Assembly (NCBI GenBank): GCA_003221515.1
Contig: QHSI01000103.1
Span: 1-64,000, forward strand
Length of the DNA: 64,000 bases
Origin: Candidatus Rokuibacteriota bacterium
GTDB taxonomy: Bacteria; Methylomirabilota; Methylomirabilia; Rokubacteriales; CSP1-6
Direction: 5' to 3'
In this document: positions 11,080 to 19,532 of the stretch, one piece after another
Layout of the letters: each line of letters opens with the position of its first letter
Numbering within the stretch: the first letter of the stretch is position 1
The notes under the pieces: model-generated
Seen by the model: only the letters and a program-made list of their open reading frames with translations
Databases searched by the model: none
What the model was told of the DNA's origin: nothing
Translations under genes and position numbers: made by a program

Positions 11080-11118
11080 GCGGCGGCGCGCCGCCGCCCG
11101 GGCGTCAGCGACGCCTTT
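11080..11118. terminator. Bidirectional terminator between convergent PiT and TAXI genes
   Basis: Two inverted repeats lie back to back. An 18-bp perfect palindrome, GCGGCGGCGCGCCGCCGC (11080-11097), is followed by the hairpin GGCGTC-AGC-GACGCC (11101-11115) with TTTA after it. The TTA of that T-run is also the complement of the TAXI gene stop. The position between two converging stops fits transcription termination from both sides. Confidence 0.6.
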
Positions 11119-12106
11119 ACTGGTCGAGGACGCCCCTGATCGCGTCGAACACCGGATTCTGGCCGGGGCGTGGCGCCGCGGCGGCCGGGGCCGCCTTGCC
11201 GAGGTACTTCCGCACGCAGTCGTACTGCTCCCACCCGCGGAGCGGGTAGTTGAGGTCGACGACCTTCCACTTCGGGTGTCCGCCCTTCTGCAGCCCGTCG
11301 AGGTGCGTCGACAGGATCTGCCCGAAGCGGCCCACGTTGTCACAGTCCTTCCGGCGGAAGTCGAACGAGACCAGCACGGCTTTCACCGCCGCCGTGACGA
11401 CCGGCGTCGGTTGCCATGGATAGACGCCCACCGGAACCTCGGCCTGCGGATAGAACTCGAGGATGCTCTTGTTGGTGATCGGCACGAGCACGAGCCCATC
11501 CTTGTCGGTGATGTCGTCCTTGAGCAGCTTCACCGGGTAGCCGGCGACGTAGAACATCGCGTCCACCCGTCCGGCCTTCAGCTCGGCGAGCGCCTCGGAC
11601 GTGTCGATGTAGACCATCTCGGCCGGCACCACCTCCGACAGCTTGAAGAGCAGTCGGGACGTCAGATAGGTGCCGCTGCCCTCGCGGCCGACCGCCACCT
11701 TCCGTCCGGTCAAGTCGTCGAAGTCCGTGATCCCCTTACGGCCGACCAGATGGATCTCCTCGTTGTAGAGCGGGAACACCATCTTCGTTTTCTTGGCGAT
11801 CCGGGTCAACACCGGATCCGACTGCAGGCGGGCGACGAACGCGAGCACGTCGGACTGCACGATGCCCATCTGCACGCCCGGACGTTGGTACACCGCAAAG
11901 ATGTTCTCGACCGATCCTTTTGAGGGGTGCACGGTGAGATTGATGCCCTGGGGCTTGACCAGTTTTTGCAGATCAAGGCCGAACTGGTAGTACGTGCCCT
12001 TGTCGCCGCCCGTGATGAGCCCCATGTCCTCGGCGGCCCAGGCGGCGCCCACGCCCGCGAGCAATACCACGAACGCCACAGAGTATGCACAGACGGCATT
12101 TTTCAC
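11117..12106 (-). CDS. TAXI-family TRAP transporter solute-binding protein
   Basis: Periplasmic receptor of 329 aa. A signal peptide with a hydrophobic core (VAFVVLLAGVGAAWA) cleaves before AEDMGL. The mature domain has the TAXI-family layout: TGGDKGTYYQFGLDL, GSVENIFAVYQRPGVQMGIVQSDVL, LVGRKGITDFDDLTGRKVAVG and GREGSGTYLTSRLLF. The ligand is unknown; characterised TAXI receptors bind small organic acids such as glutamate or 2-oxoglutarate. No TRAP membrane subunit (DctQM) is nearby, so it is an orphan in this window. The start is supported by GGAGGAT just before ATG 12106. Confidence 0.85.
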   Translation of the reverse strand: MKNAVCAYSVAFVVLLAGVGAAWAAEDMGLITGGDKGTYYQFGLDLQKLVKPQGINLTVHPSKGSVENIFAVYQRPGVQMGIVQSDVLAFVARLQSDPVLTRIAKKTKMVFPLYNEEIHLVGRKGITDFDDLTGRKVAVGREGSGTYLTSRLLFKLSEVVPAEMVYIDTSEALAELKAGRVDAMFYVAGYPVKLLKDDITDKDGLVLVPITNKSILEFYPQAEVPVGVYPWQPTPVVTAAVKAVLVSFDFRRKDCDNVGRFGQILSTHLDGLQKGGHPKWKVVDLNYPLRGWEQYDCVRKYLGKAAPAAAAPRPGQNPVFDAIRGVLDQ

Positions 12107-12299
12107 GGCAGATCCTCCCTGGAGTGACTACTCGCCGGCATGATACCGCACCAGCGCGCGGTTTTCGTAGCACCCAGTCGCGGGCGGCCACCAGTCGCTG
12201 GCCGGACCCATAGGCCTCGCGGGACGCCTTGCCGACCCCGGTACCTCAGGGCCAGGCGGACCTCGCCGACCCGATCCGCCGGTGCTGAGCGCAGCCGCT

Positions 12300-12313
12300 T
12301 CTCAAAATTGAGA
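12300..12313. promoter_or_regulatory. AT-rich palindrome in the 12107-12343 spacer
   Basis: TCTCAA-AA-TTGAGA is a perfect 6-bp inverted repeat that stands out in GC-rich sequence. It lies about 30 bp past the prsR stop (on the - strand) and about 195 bp upstream of the TAXI receptor start. It could be a weak transcript end for the long polysaccharide operon or an operator for the TAXI gene. The rest of the 237-bp spacer holds no open frame I can support. Confidence 0.3.
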
Positions 12314-12343
12314 GGTCGTCGGTGGCCGCGTCGGGCGCGCCGC

Positions 12344-13705
12344 TCAACGAAAGTCTCGCGCGTTCACTTCGTTCTTGGCGATCAGCCCGTGGAAGGTCGG
12401 CCGGCTCACGCCCAGGAGCTTCGCGGCCTGGCTGATGTTCCCCCGGGTCTTCACGAGCGCATCGACGAGCGCTTCGCGCTCGGCCCGATCGCGGGCCTGC
12501 CGGAGCGACGCGAGGTCGGCGCCATCGGCGATCTCGATGCCGAGATCGCGCGCCTCGATGAGCTTGGCGTGGGCCATGATGACCGCCCGCTCCACGGCGT
12601 TCTCGAGCTCCCGGATGTTCCCCGGCCATCCGTAGTGGGCGATCGCCTCCAGCGCCGCGCTTCCGAACCGGAGCTTGCGCCGGTGCTGCTTGCAGGTCCG
12701 CCGCAGGAACGCGTTGGCGATCAGCACGATGTCCTCGCCCCGCTCGCGCAGGGGCGGCAATTTCAGATTCACGACCGAGAGCCGGTAGTAGAGGTCCTCG
12801 CGGAAGCGTCCGGCCTGCAGCTCGCTCTTCAGATCTTTGTTGGTAGCGGCGATGACGCGCGCGTCCACGCGGAGCACCTCGCGGCCGCCGACCCGCTCGA
12901 TCTCGCGCTCCTGGAGGAACCGGAGGAGCTTCACCTGGAGCGGCACGCTCATCTCGCCGATCTCGTCGAGGAAGAGCGCCCCGCCCTCGGCCATCTCGAG
13001 CTTGCCCTTCCGCTGGATGTGGGCCCCGGTGTAGGCGCCCTTCTCGTGGCCGAACAGCTCGGACTCCAGCAGGGTCTCCGGGATCGCCCCGCAGTTGATC
13101 GCCACGAACGGCCCCTTGCGCCGCGGGCTGTGCGCGTGGATCGCGCGCGCGAGGAGCTCCTTGCCGGTGCCGCTCTCGCCCTGGATGAGCACGGTCACGT
13201 CGGTGCGCGCGACGCGCGCCACCACGCCGAAGATTTCCCGCATCACGGGCGTGTTGCCCAGGATGTCCTCGAAGCGTGTGGTGGTCTCGGCGGCGCGCTG
13301 TTGCTTCTCGGCGTCGATCTCGAGCGTCTGCAGATACGCCGCCCGCCCCAGGACGATTTTGAACTCCGCGAGCTGGATCGGCTTCTGGTGGTAGTCGAAC
13401 GCGCCGAGCTGGACGGCTCGGAGCGCGTTGTCGCGGTCGCCGTTGCCGGTCAGGACGATCACCTTGGTCTCCGGCGCCAGCTTCATGATCTCGTCGAGCG
13501 CCTGGAGCCCCTCCGCGCCGCTGTCGGATCGCGGCGGCAACCCGAGATCCAGGCTGACGATCGAAGGGCGCTCGACCTCGAGCGCCGTCATCGCCTCGCT
13601 CCGGTCCTCGGCGAAGAGCAGCGTGAAGTCGTCCCGCAGCGCGTACTTCAGCTGCGTGCGGATGGCCTCGTCGTCGTCGACGATCAGCAACTTCGGCTTG
13701 TTCAT
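12344..13705 (-). CDS. prsR: PEP-CTERM-box sigma-54 response regulator PrsR
   Basis: NtrC-type activator, 453 aa. Residues 1-115 are a receiver domain with the acidic pocket IVDDDE, phosphoacceptor D53 in SLDLGLPPR and conserved K109 in QKPI. The AAA+ domain has Walker A GESGTGKE (176-183), the sigma-54 contact loop GAYTGA (223-228), Walker B ALFLDEIGEM and WPGNIRELEN. The C-terminus is a Fis-type helix-turn-helix (NISQAAKLLGVSRPTFHGLI). The ATG overlaps the prsK stop as ATGA. Family knowledge: PrsK/PrsR with RpoN control PEP-CTERM and related genes through -24/-12 promoters. It closes the 23-gene run. Confidence 0.93.
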   Translation of the reverse strand: MNKPKLLIVDDDEAIRTQLKYALRDDFTLLFAEDRSEAMTALEVERPSIVSLDLGLPPRSDSGAEGLQALDEIMKLAPETKVIVLTGNGDRDNALRAVQLGAFDYHQKPIQLAEFKIVLGRAAYLQTLEIDAEKQQRAAETTTRFEDILGNTPVMREIFGVVARVARTDVTVLIQGESGTGKELLARAIHAHSPRRKGPFVAINCGAIPETLLESELFGHEKGAYTGAHIQRKGKLEMAEGGALFLDEIGEMSVPLQVKLLRFLQEREIERVGGREVLRVDARVIAATNKDLKSELQAGRFREDLYYRLSVVNLKLPPLRERGEDIVLIANAFLRRTCKQHRRKLRFGSAALEAIAHYGWPGNIRELENAVERAVIMAHAKLIEARDLGIEIADGADLASLRQARDRAEREALVDALVKTRGNISQAAKLLGVSRPTFHGLIAKNEVNARDFR

Positions 13706-15780
13706 GTTCTGTCTCCGATTGGAAGCGTGATCGAGAACGTGGTGCCCGTGCCTTCGCGGCTCGCCACGTCGATGGTGCCGCCGTGCGCCTCGACGATGCC
13801 CTTGGCCTGGTAGAGGCCGATGCCCCAGCCGCCCTTCTTCGTGGAGCGGAACGGGGCCCACAGCGACCGGCGTACGAATTCCTCGGACATCCCGCACCCG
13901 GTGTCGGTGACGGAGACGACGGCCCGGGCCCCGTCGGCGAAGGTGCGCAGGGTCACCGTGCCCTGGCCCTCGATCGACTGCACGGCGTTGGTGACGAGGT
14001 TCTGGATCACCTTCGACAGCGCCTCGGCGTCGGCGGAGATCGGCAACGGCGCCAGCTCCTTGACGAGGGCGATCCGGTCGCTCCGGAACGCCGGCCGCGC
14101 CGCGTCCAGCACGAGCGCCGCCAGGTCCACGACCTCCAGGCGAAGGCGGGCCGACTCGGGCGCGGCGCGGAGCCGCCCGAGCAGCGCCTTCATGCGGTCG
14201 ACCGTCTTGACGACCGTCCGGAGCGCATCGCGCTGGAACTCGGGATCGTCGAAGTTCTTCAGCGCGTTCTCGCTCAGCATCGAGAGCGCCGAGATCGAGT
14301 TCTTGAGGTCGTGGATCACGAACGACGTCAGCCGGTGGAACGCCTCGAACTCGCGCGACCGGGCCAGGCTCTCCGAGAGCCGGGCATTGACGATGGCGCC
14401 GACCGCCTGCTCGGCCACGGTCTCCATGAACTCGAGGTCCTCGCTGGTGTACGGCGCGCCCGTCTGCTCCGGCCCGATCAGGAGGAAGCCCGTCAGCTCG
14501 TCGCGCCAGTGCAGGGGGACGAGCACCGATCCCTCGGGGAACGCCGCCGCGGTCGGCGACTCGAGCAGCGCGCCGGTCGAGCCGTTCTCCAGCACGAAGG
14601 GCGCCCGGCGCGCCCCGAGCGAGGCGATCAGCGGATGCGCGTCGGCCAGTGTCGCGACGGGCCGCCGGGCGCCCACCGCGGCGGTCGCGTGGTGACACGC
14701 CGCACCGGCCTCTCGCAGATAGAGCAGGCCCGCGGCCGCGCCGACCGTTTCGACGACGGAGGACAGGAGCTGCGGCGCCAGCTCGTCGAGCGTCACCAGC
14801 GAGCCCAGTCGCTTCGTGAAGTTGACCCACTGCACCCGGTAGTCGTACTTGCTCCGGTAGAAGTTCCGGGCGACGAAGCGCTTCACGCGCCAGCGCGCCG
14901 CCTCGGAGAGCAGCACGGCCGCCAGGCCGAGCGCGGAGACGAACACGATCACCGAGCCGAAGAACAGCTCCTCGCCGATGCCCAGCCAGTTGAGCAGCCA
15001 GCCGAGCACGCCGACCGCGAACAGGTACACGCCGAGTGCCCCGACGACGACCGAGCGGTACAGCACCTGGCGCGACACCGAGAGCGCGACGCCGAGCCGG
15101 TCGCGGGTCATCGAGGTCGCGATCGCGACGTTGCCGACGACCAGGATGGCGGCGCCGGTGATGAGATAGCTCGCCATCTCGACGTTGAACAGGGCGATCT
15201 GACTCATGAAGTAGAAGCGGGCGAGCAGGACGCCGCCCAGGCCCAGCACCAGGTACTTGATGCGCCAGCGGGCGTCGCGCCGCGAGGTGCGCAGCGCGGC
15301 CTCGAGCCCGGCCAGCAGGACCACCGTACCCACGAGCTGCACGAGCACCGACACCCGGGCCGCGATGTCCAGCCGCGCGGCGTGGAATGGACCGACGACG
15401 TCCGCGATCTGGAACGCGGGCAGCGACACGATGCCCGCGGCGCTCGCCGTCACCACGCCGGTGAGCGCGACGAGCGCGGCGCGGCCGGCCCGCGAGAGCT
15501 CCGGACCGCCGGGCCGCGCCAGCGAGGCGACGAAGACGGCCCAGGGCGCCAGGAGCAGGAGCCCGGCGACCTCGGTGACCTTGAGCCACAGCAAGCGCTC
15601 GTCGGGCGCATCGGTCTGCGTCACCAGCACGAGCCCGGCGATCGACTCGGCCGCGAACCCCGCCATGCCCCCGGCGAAGCTCCAGCGCAGCACGCCGCGC
15701 GGCCGCCGGGCCACCGCCAGCCCAGCGAGCCCGAGGCTCGTGGCCGCCGCCAGGACGAAGAGGGCGAGCGTCGCGCTCAC
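13702..15780 (-). CDS. prsK: PEP-CTERM system histidine kinase PrsK
   Basis: Membrane sensor kinase, 692 aa from a GTG overlapping the xrtA stop (GTGA). The first ~280 residues form about eight hydrophobic segments, followed by a GAF-like region (about 320-470), then the DHp helix with phosphoacceptor His in VIHDLKNSISALSM. The ATPase domain has the N-box LVTNAVQSIE, DTGCGM and GGWGIGLYQAKGIVEAHGG. Architecture and length match PrsK. Tight coupling with prsR and xrtA supports a role in sensing the state of the exosortase/polysaccharide system. The signal is unknown. Confidence 0.92.
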   Translation of the reverse strand: MSATLALFVLAAATSLGLAGLAVARRPRGVLRWSFAGGMAGFAAESIAGLVLVTQTDAPDERLLWLKVTEVAGLLLLAPWAVFVASLARPGGPELSRAGRAALVALTGVVTASAAGIVSLPAFQIADVVGPFHAARLDIAARVSVLVQLVGTVVLLAGLEAALRTSRRDARWRIKYLVLGLGGVLLARFYFMSQIALFNVEMASYLITGAAILVVGNVAIATSMTRDRLGVALSVSRQVLYRSVVVGALGVYLFAVGVLGWLLNWLGIGEELFFGSVIVFVSALGLAAVLLSEAARWRVKRFVARNFYRSKYDYRVQWVNFTKRLGSLVTLDELAPQLLSSVVETVGAAAGLLYLREAGAACHHATAAVGARRPVATLADAHPLIASLGARRAPFVLENGSTGALLESPTAAAFPEGSVLVPLHWRDELTGFLLIGPEQTGAPYTSEDLEFMETVAEQAVGAIVNARLSESLARSREFEAFHRLTSFVIHDLKNSISALSMLSENALKNFDDPEFQRDALRTVVKTVDRMKALLGRLRAAPESARLRLEVVDLAALVLDAARPAFRSDRIALVKELAPLPISADAEALSKVIQNLVTNAVQSIEGQGTVTLRTFADGARAVVSVTDTGCGMSEEFVRRSLWAPFRSTKKGGWGIGLYQAKGIVEAHGGTIDVASREGTGTTFSITLPIGDRT

Positions 15781-16637
15781 GCGATGCCTTCCTCGAACGG
15801 CCCGACCTTCGGCGACGAGCGCCGCGCCAGCAGCAAGCCGAGCCCGATCAGCGCGACGAGCGTCAGGCCCCACATCCCCTTGCCGATCCAGTGGTGGATC
15901 GTTCCGCGGGCGGCTTCCGGCCCCACGTACTGGACGCCCACGACGATCGCGGCCACGCGCATCGCGTTGGCGATGATCGCGATTGGGACCGCCGCGACCA
16001 CCAGCGCGGCCTTGTCAACGACGGTCCGCTGCGTGATCTGCGCGAACGCGGCCGTCAGCACCAGCAGCGCCATGAGGAAGCGCAGGCCGTTGCACGCCTC
16101 GGCGACCTGCAACGTCATCGACGGCAGCTCGATCGTGACGCCGCTCTGGTACACCGGCACGTCGAGCAGGCGCAGCACGCCGACCGCGAAGGCGGCCGCG
16201 AAGAGCTGGACCTGGAGCGTGACCGCGGCGACGACCGCGCGGGGCAGCGGCGTCATCAACAGGAGGAACGTGATCGGGAACGCCGCCGCGCCCAGACAGC
16301 GCAGGCCGAACATCCACGCGACGAGGCCGGCGATCGTGACGGCCACCGAGGCGCCCCGGAGCAGCACGCTGTCGGCCAGGGCACCGAGCGCCAGCAGGCC
16401 GAGGCCGGCCAGAACGATCGCGGCGCCGGCCGGATGGCCGGGGCCCGCCGCCCGGCGCAGCCGCGCACGCTCCGTCCACGCGATGACCGCGCTGAAGAGC
16501 GGCACGAACATCCCGTGCCCGGCGTACGTGTCCGTGCGCCAGAGGTGGAGCATCTCGGTCACCGCGGGCGCGTAGAGCGCCGCGAGCGCGACCGCCGCGC
16601 CCAGGGGGAGCCACCGCAGGAGCGACGCGCGATGCAT
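15777..16637 (-). CDS. xrtA: Exosortase A (XrtA)
   Basis: Polytopic inner-membrane transpeptidase-like enzyme that processes PEP-CTERM proteins at the cell surface. 286 aa, about eight membrane segments. Catalytic residues are present: Cys182 in EACNGLRF, Arg227 in NAMRVAAI and His248/His249 in HHWIGKGMW. The early TDTYAGHGMFVP matches the conserved YSHG-like block. Asn replaces the more common Ser in EACSGLR. No EpsI domain is fused and no epsI gene adjoins it. PrsK and PrsR follow directly. Confidence 0.92.
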   Translation of the reverse strand: MHRASLLRWLPLGAAVALAALYAPAVTEMLHLWRTDTYAGHGMFVPLFSAVIAWTERARLRRAAGPGHPAGAAIVLAGLGLLALGALADSVLLRGASVAVTIAGLVAWMFGLRCLGAAAFPITFLLLMTPLPRAVVAAVTLQVQLFAAAFAVGVLRLLDVPVYQSGVTIELPSMTLQVAEACNGLRFLMALLVLTAAFAQITQRTVVDKAALVVAAVPIAIIANAMRVAAIVVGVQYVGPEAARGTIHHWIGKGMWGLTLVALIGLGLLLARRSSPKVGPFEEGIA

Positions 16638-16658
16638 CAGGGCGCCGCCGTCCCCGCC

Positions 16659-17291
16659 CTATCGACGCGCGGGCGCGATGGTCGAGCCATCGGCGATCCT
16701 CCCTCGGAGAACGGTGATCAGGCGCTCCACGGTGTCCTCGATCGGCCCATCGTTGGTGACGATCACGTCCGCATGCGCGCGCGTCGGCTCCACGTAGCGC
16801 TCGTGCATCGGACGCACGGTGCCCACGTACTGCTGCAGCACCTGCTCCGTCGTGCGGTGCCGCTCCGCGACGTCGCGCCGGATCCGCCGGACCAGCCGGA
16901 CGTCGGCCGGCGCGTCGACGAACACCTTCACCGCGAGCAGCGAGCGGAGCGACTCCCACCAGAGCGCGAACAGCCCCTCGACGATCACGAGGCGGGCCGG
17001 CGCGACCACCTCGACGCCGACTCGCGTATGGGTGTCGAACGCGTACACCGGCTTCGGCACCGCCTCGCCGCCGAGGAGCCGCCCCAGGTGCTCGACCAGC
17101 AGCGCGTCGTCGAAGGCGGCGGGCTGGTCGTAGTTGATCCGCGGCCGCTCCTCCGGCGGCAGCCCGCTGCGGTCGAGATAGTACGCGTCGAGGTCGATCG
17201 CGCACCCGCCGAAGCGGTCCATCAGCGCGCGCACGATCGTGCTCTTGCCCGCGCCGGTGCCGCCCGCCAAACCGATCAGGGTCGTCTTCAC
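16659..17291 (-). CDS. udk: Uridine kinase-family protein
   Basis: P-loop kinase of 210 aa resembling uridine/cytidine kinase (nucleoside to UMP/CMP). Walker A is GGTGAGKST at residues 10-18, then the acceptor-site Asp in IDLDAYYLDRSG and the family block PRINYDQPAAFDDALLVEHL. The lid region is RRIRRDVAERHRTTEQVLQQY. Its place between xrtA and a sugar epimerase suggests it supplies UTP/UDP-sugar precursors, or phosphorylates a related nucleoside, for polysaccharide synthesis. A phosphoribulokinase-like or other substrate is possible. Confidence 0.82.
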   Translation of the reverse strand: MKTTLIGLAGGTGAGKSTIVRALMDRFGGCAIDLDAYYLDRSGLPPEERPRINYDQPAAFDDALLVEHLGRLLGGEAVPKPVYAFDTHTRVGVEVVAPARLVIVEGLFALWWESLRSLLAVKVFVDAPADVRLVRRIRRDVAERHRTTEQVLQQYVGTVRPMHERYVEPTRAHADVIVTNDGPIEDTVERLITVLRGRIADGSTIAPARR

Positions 17292-17295
17292 GTTC

Positions 17296-18312
17296 TCAGC
17301 GCTCCGTGAGCTTCCGCTCCAGGTCCGCGGCGAGCGTCGCCCGGTCCTTGGCCGCGAAGTACCAGTCGATGGTTCGATGCAGCCCGTCGATGAACTTCAC
17401 CTGGGGCTCCCACTCGAGCAGCCGCTTGGCCAGCGTGTTGTCGGCGACCCGGTTCATGGGCCCGACCGGCTTGTCGCGCAGGAACCGGATGCGCGCCGTA
17501 TGGCCGGTGTAGGCGAGCACCGCGCGCACGGCGTCGATGACCCGGGTCCGCTCCATCGTGCCGAGGTTCACGGCGGTGCCGTCGTCGATCTTCTCGGCGG
17601 CGCGGATGGTGCCGGCCACGATGTCGCTCACGTGGGTCCAGTTGCGGATCTGCTCGCCGTTGCCCCAGACGTCGAACGGGTCCTGTTCCAGCAAGGCGCG
17701 CGCGATCATCGCGATCACGGCGTGGTTCTCGTGACCGCGGTCGCCGAACACGGTGAAGTATCGGCAGGCGGCCGCCTTCAGGCCGTGGTCGCGGCAGTAG
17801 GTCCGAAGCGTCAGCTCGCCCATCAATTTCGCCCAGCCGTACATGTTGTCGGCGTCGTAGGGCGGGCCGACCATGTCCTCGGTCAGGTAGACCGGCTGGG
17901 ACGGGTCGGTCTGCAGCGCGTTCGGGTAGACGCAGCCCGAGGAGGCGAAGACGACTTTGTCGGCACGAGCCGTCGCCGCCGCGTCGAAGACGAGCTGGTC
18001 CAGCATCATGTTGAGCGCGCACGCCGACTGGTGCAGCTCGACGTAGCCGCGGCCGCCGTGGTCGGCGGCCAGGTGGAACACCACGCTCATCCCGTCCACG
18101 GCCTTCCGGGCGAGTCCGTTTACCTTCAGGTCGCCCCGGATGAACTCGACGCGCCCGGCCTCGACGTGCTTCCGGATGTTCTCGAGCTGGCCGCTCGACA
18201 GGTCGTCCACCACGCGAACGATGGCGCCGCGCGCGATGAGCCCGTCGACCAGATGCGAGCCGATGAACGACGCGCCCCCTGTCACCAGAACCGGTCTGCC
18301 GCGCCAATCCAT
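17296..18312 (-). CDS. NAD-dependent nucleotide-sugar epimerase/dehydratase
   Basis: Extended short-chain dehydrogenase/reductase, 338 aa. The Rossmann motif is TGGASFIGSHLVDG, the NAD-binding Asp follows in RVVDDLSSG, and the catalytic set is SSGCVYP plus YGWAKLMGE (YxxxK). The C-terminal region has WTHVSDIVAGTIRA. It resembles UDP-glucose 4-epimerase and GDP-mannose 3,5-epimerase relatives; the exact sugar cannot be told from sequence alone. It makes an activated sugar for the glycosyltransferases in the same operon and ends 4 bp before the uridine kinase gene. Confidence 0.85.
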   Translation of the reverse strand: MDWRGRPVLVTGGASFIGSHLVDGLIARGAIVRVVDDLSSGQLENIRKHVEAGRVEFIRGDLKVNGLARKAVDGMSVVFHLAADHGGRGYVELHQSACALNMMLDQLVFDAAATARADKVVFASSGCVYPNALQTDPSQPVYLTEDMVGPPYDADNMYGWAKLMGELTLRTYCRDHGLKAAACRYFTVFGDRGHENHAVIAMIARALLEQDPFDVWGNGEQIRNWTHVSDIVAGTIRAAEKIDDGTAVNLGTMERTRVIDAVRAVLAYTGHTARIRFLRDKPVGPMNRVADNTLAKRLLEWEPQVKFIDGLHRTIDWYFAAKDRATLAADLERKLTER

Positions 18313-18335
18313 AGCGTGTCTCCTGTGGCGACAAC

Positions 18336-19532
18336 CTAACGCCGTGAGCGGAGCTCGCGCTCCTTCATCACCGTCTGATAGAGGTCTTCGTAGACGCGAG
18401 CCCGCGATTCCCAGCTGTACTCCCGCTCGACCAGCTCGCGGCCCGCCCGGGCGAGCCGGCCCGCGCGCTCCGGCTGCTCGAGGAGGGCCACGACGTGGTC
18501 GGCGAACTCTTTCGGATCCTGCGCGACGAGATAGTGCGTGCCCGGCGTCCCGGCGAGCCCGACGAGCGCGCCGGGGTAGCCCACGATGGGCATCTGCATC
18601 GCCATCGCCTCAAGCATCTTGCTCTTGAGGCCGGTGCCGTGGCGGATCGCGCACACGTAGACCTGGCCCGCGCACACCGCCGGACGGAGGTCCGGGAGGT
18701 TCGCCGAGATCTTGACGCCGTCTCGTGACGCGAGCTCGGTGATCTTGGGCCCGGGGTTCGCGCCGACCAGGTGGAAGACCGCCCCGGGCACGCGCGCGCG
18801 CACGAGCGGCAGAATCGTGTTCGCGAACTCCAGCGCGGCCTCGATGTTCGGCGCGTACCCGAGGTGGCTGTGGAAGACGAGCGTACGGGCAGCCTTGTCG
18901 ACCGGCACCGGATGGAAGTACTCGCTGTCGGTCCCGTACGGCACGAGGTCCACCTGGCAGCGCGGGACCACTCGCCGGACCGCGGCCAGGTCGGGCGCGG
19001 CGACGACGGTGCAACGCTCGAAGCGGGGGTACACGAGGCGCTCGAAGCGCGGCTCGTGGAGCCGCAGGAGCCGGTAGTAGAGCTTCTCGCGCCGGCTCTG
19101 GGGGCACTTGAGCATCTCGTCGCACCTGAGCGTCCCGGAGTCGTGGAGCGAGAGGACCTTCGCGATGGGCACGTCGGGGACGATGCCGCCCGCGTAGCCG
19201 CCCTCGACGTGCATGACGTCCCAGTCGCCGCTCGCGCGCCGAAGCGCTCGGGACATCGCGCGCGCCTGCTGCAGGGGGCGTCCCCACAGATGCGCGGTCA
19301 GCGCGCTGAGCGGCGCCAGCGCCTTCGCGCCACGCGGCACCGGGATCGTGATGACCGACGCGCAGTGGCGCCGCGCCCAGTCCAGGTGATCGGCGTCGTC
19401 CTCGATCAACAGCGACACCAGGTGGATCTCGTGCCGCCGCGCCAGATGGCGAATGAGGTTGCCGCCATAGAGACGGAACCCGCCGCGCGACGGCAGGTAC
19501 GGCAACGCCTGGGACACAACGCCGATCTTCAC
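18336..19532 (-). CDS. Glycosyltransferase family 4-like protein
   Basis: Cytoplasmic GT-B glycosyltransferase, 398 aa. I start it at GTG 19532 (KIGVVSQALPYLPSRGGFRL), because that overlaps the preceding stop as GTGA and begins at the usual N-terminal beta strand. The donor half has DLVPYGTDSEYF, HSHLGYAPNIEAALEF, FHLVGANPGPKI and the acidic pocket IRHGTGLKSKMLEAMAMQMPIVG. This resembles the sugar transferases associated with PEP-CTERM/XrtA loci. Sugar specificity is unknown. Confidence 0.85.
   Translation of the reverse strand: MKIGVVSQALPYLPSRGGFRLYGGNLIRHLARRHEIHLVSLLIEDDADHLDWARRHCASVITIPVPRGAKALAPLSALTAHLWGRPLQQARAMSRALRRASGDWDVMHVEGGYAGGIVPDVPIAKVLSLHDSGTLRCDEMLKCPQSRREKLYYRLLRLHEPRFERLVYPRFERCTVVAAPDLAAVRRVVPRCQVDLVPYGTDSEYFHPVPVDKAARTLVFHSHLGYAPNIEAALEFANTILPLVRARVPGAVFHLVGANPGPKITELASRDGVKISANLPDLRPAVCAGQVYVCAIRHGTGLKSKMLEAMAMQMPIVGYPGALVGLAGTPGTHYLVAQDPKEFADHVVALLEQPERAGRLARAGRELVEREYSWESRARVYEDLYQTVMKERELRSRR

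Noticed and set aside
12344-15589. One very long frame spanning prsR and much of prsK
   Set aside because: The prsK part is read in the wrong frame; prsR begins at ATG 13705, which overlaps the true prsK stop.
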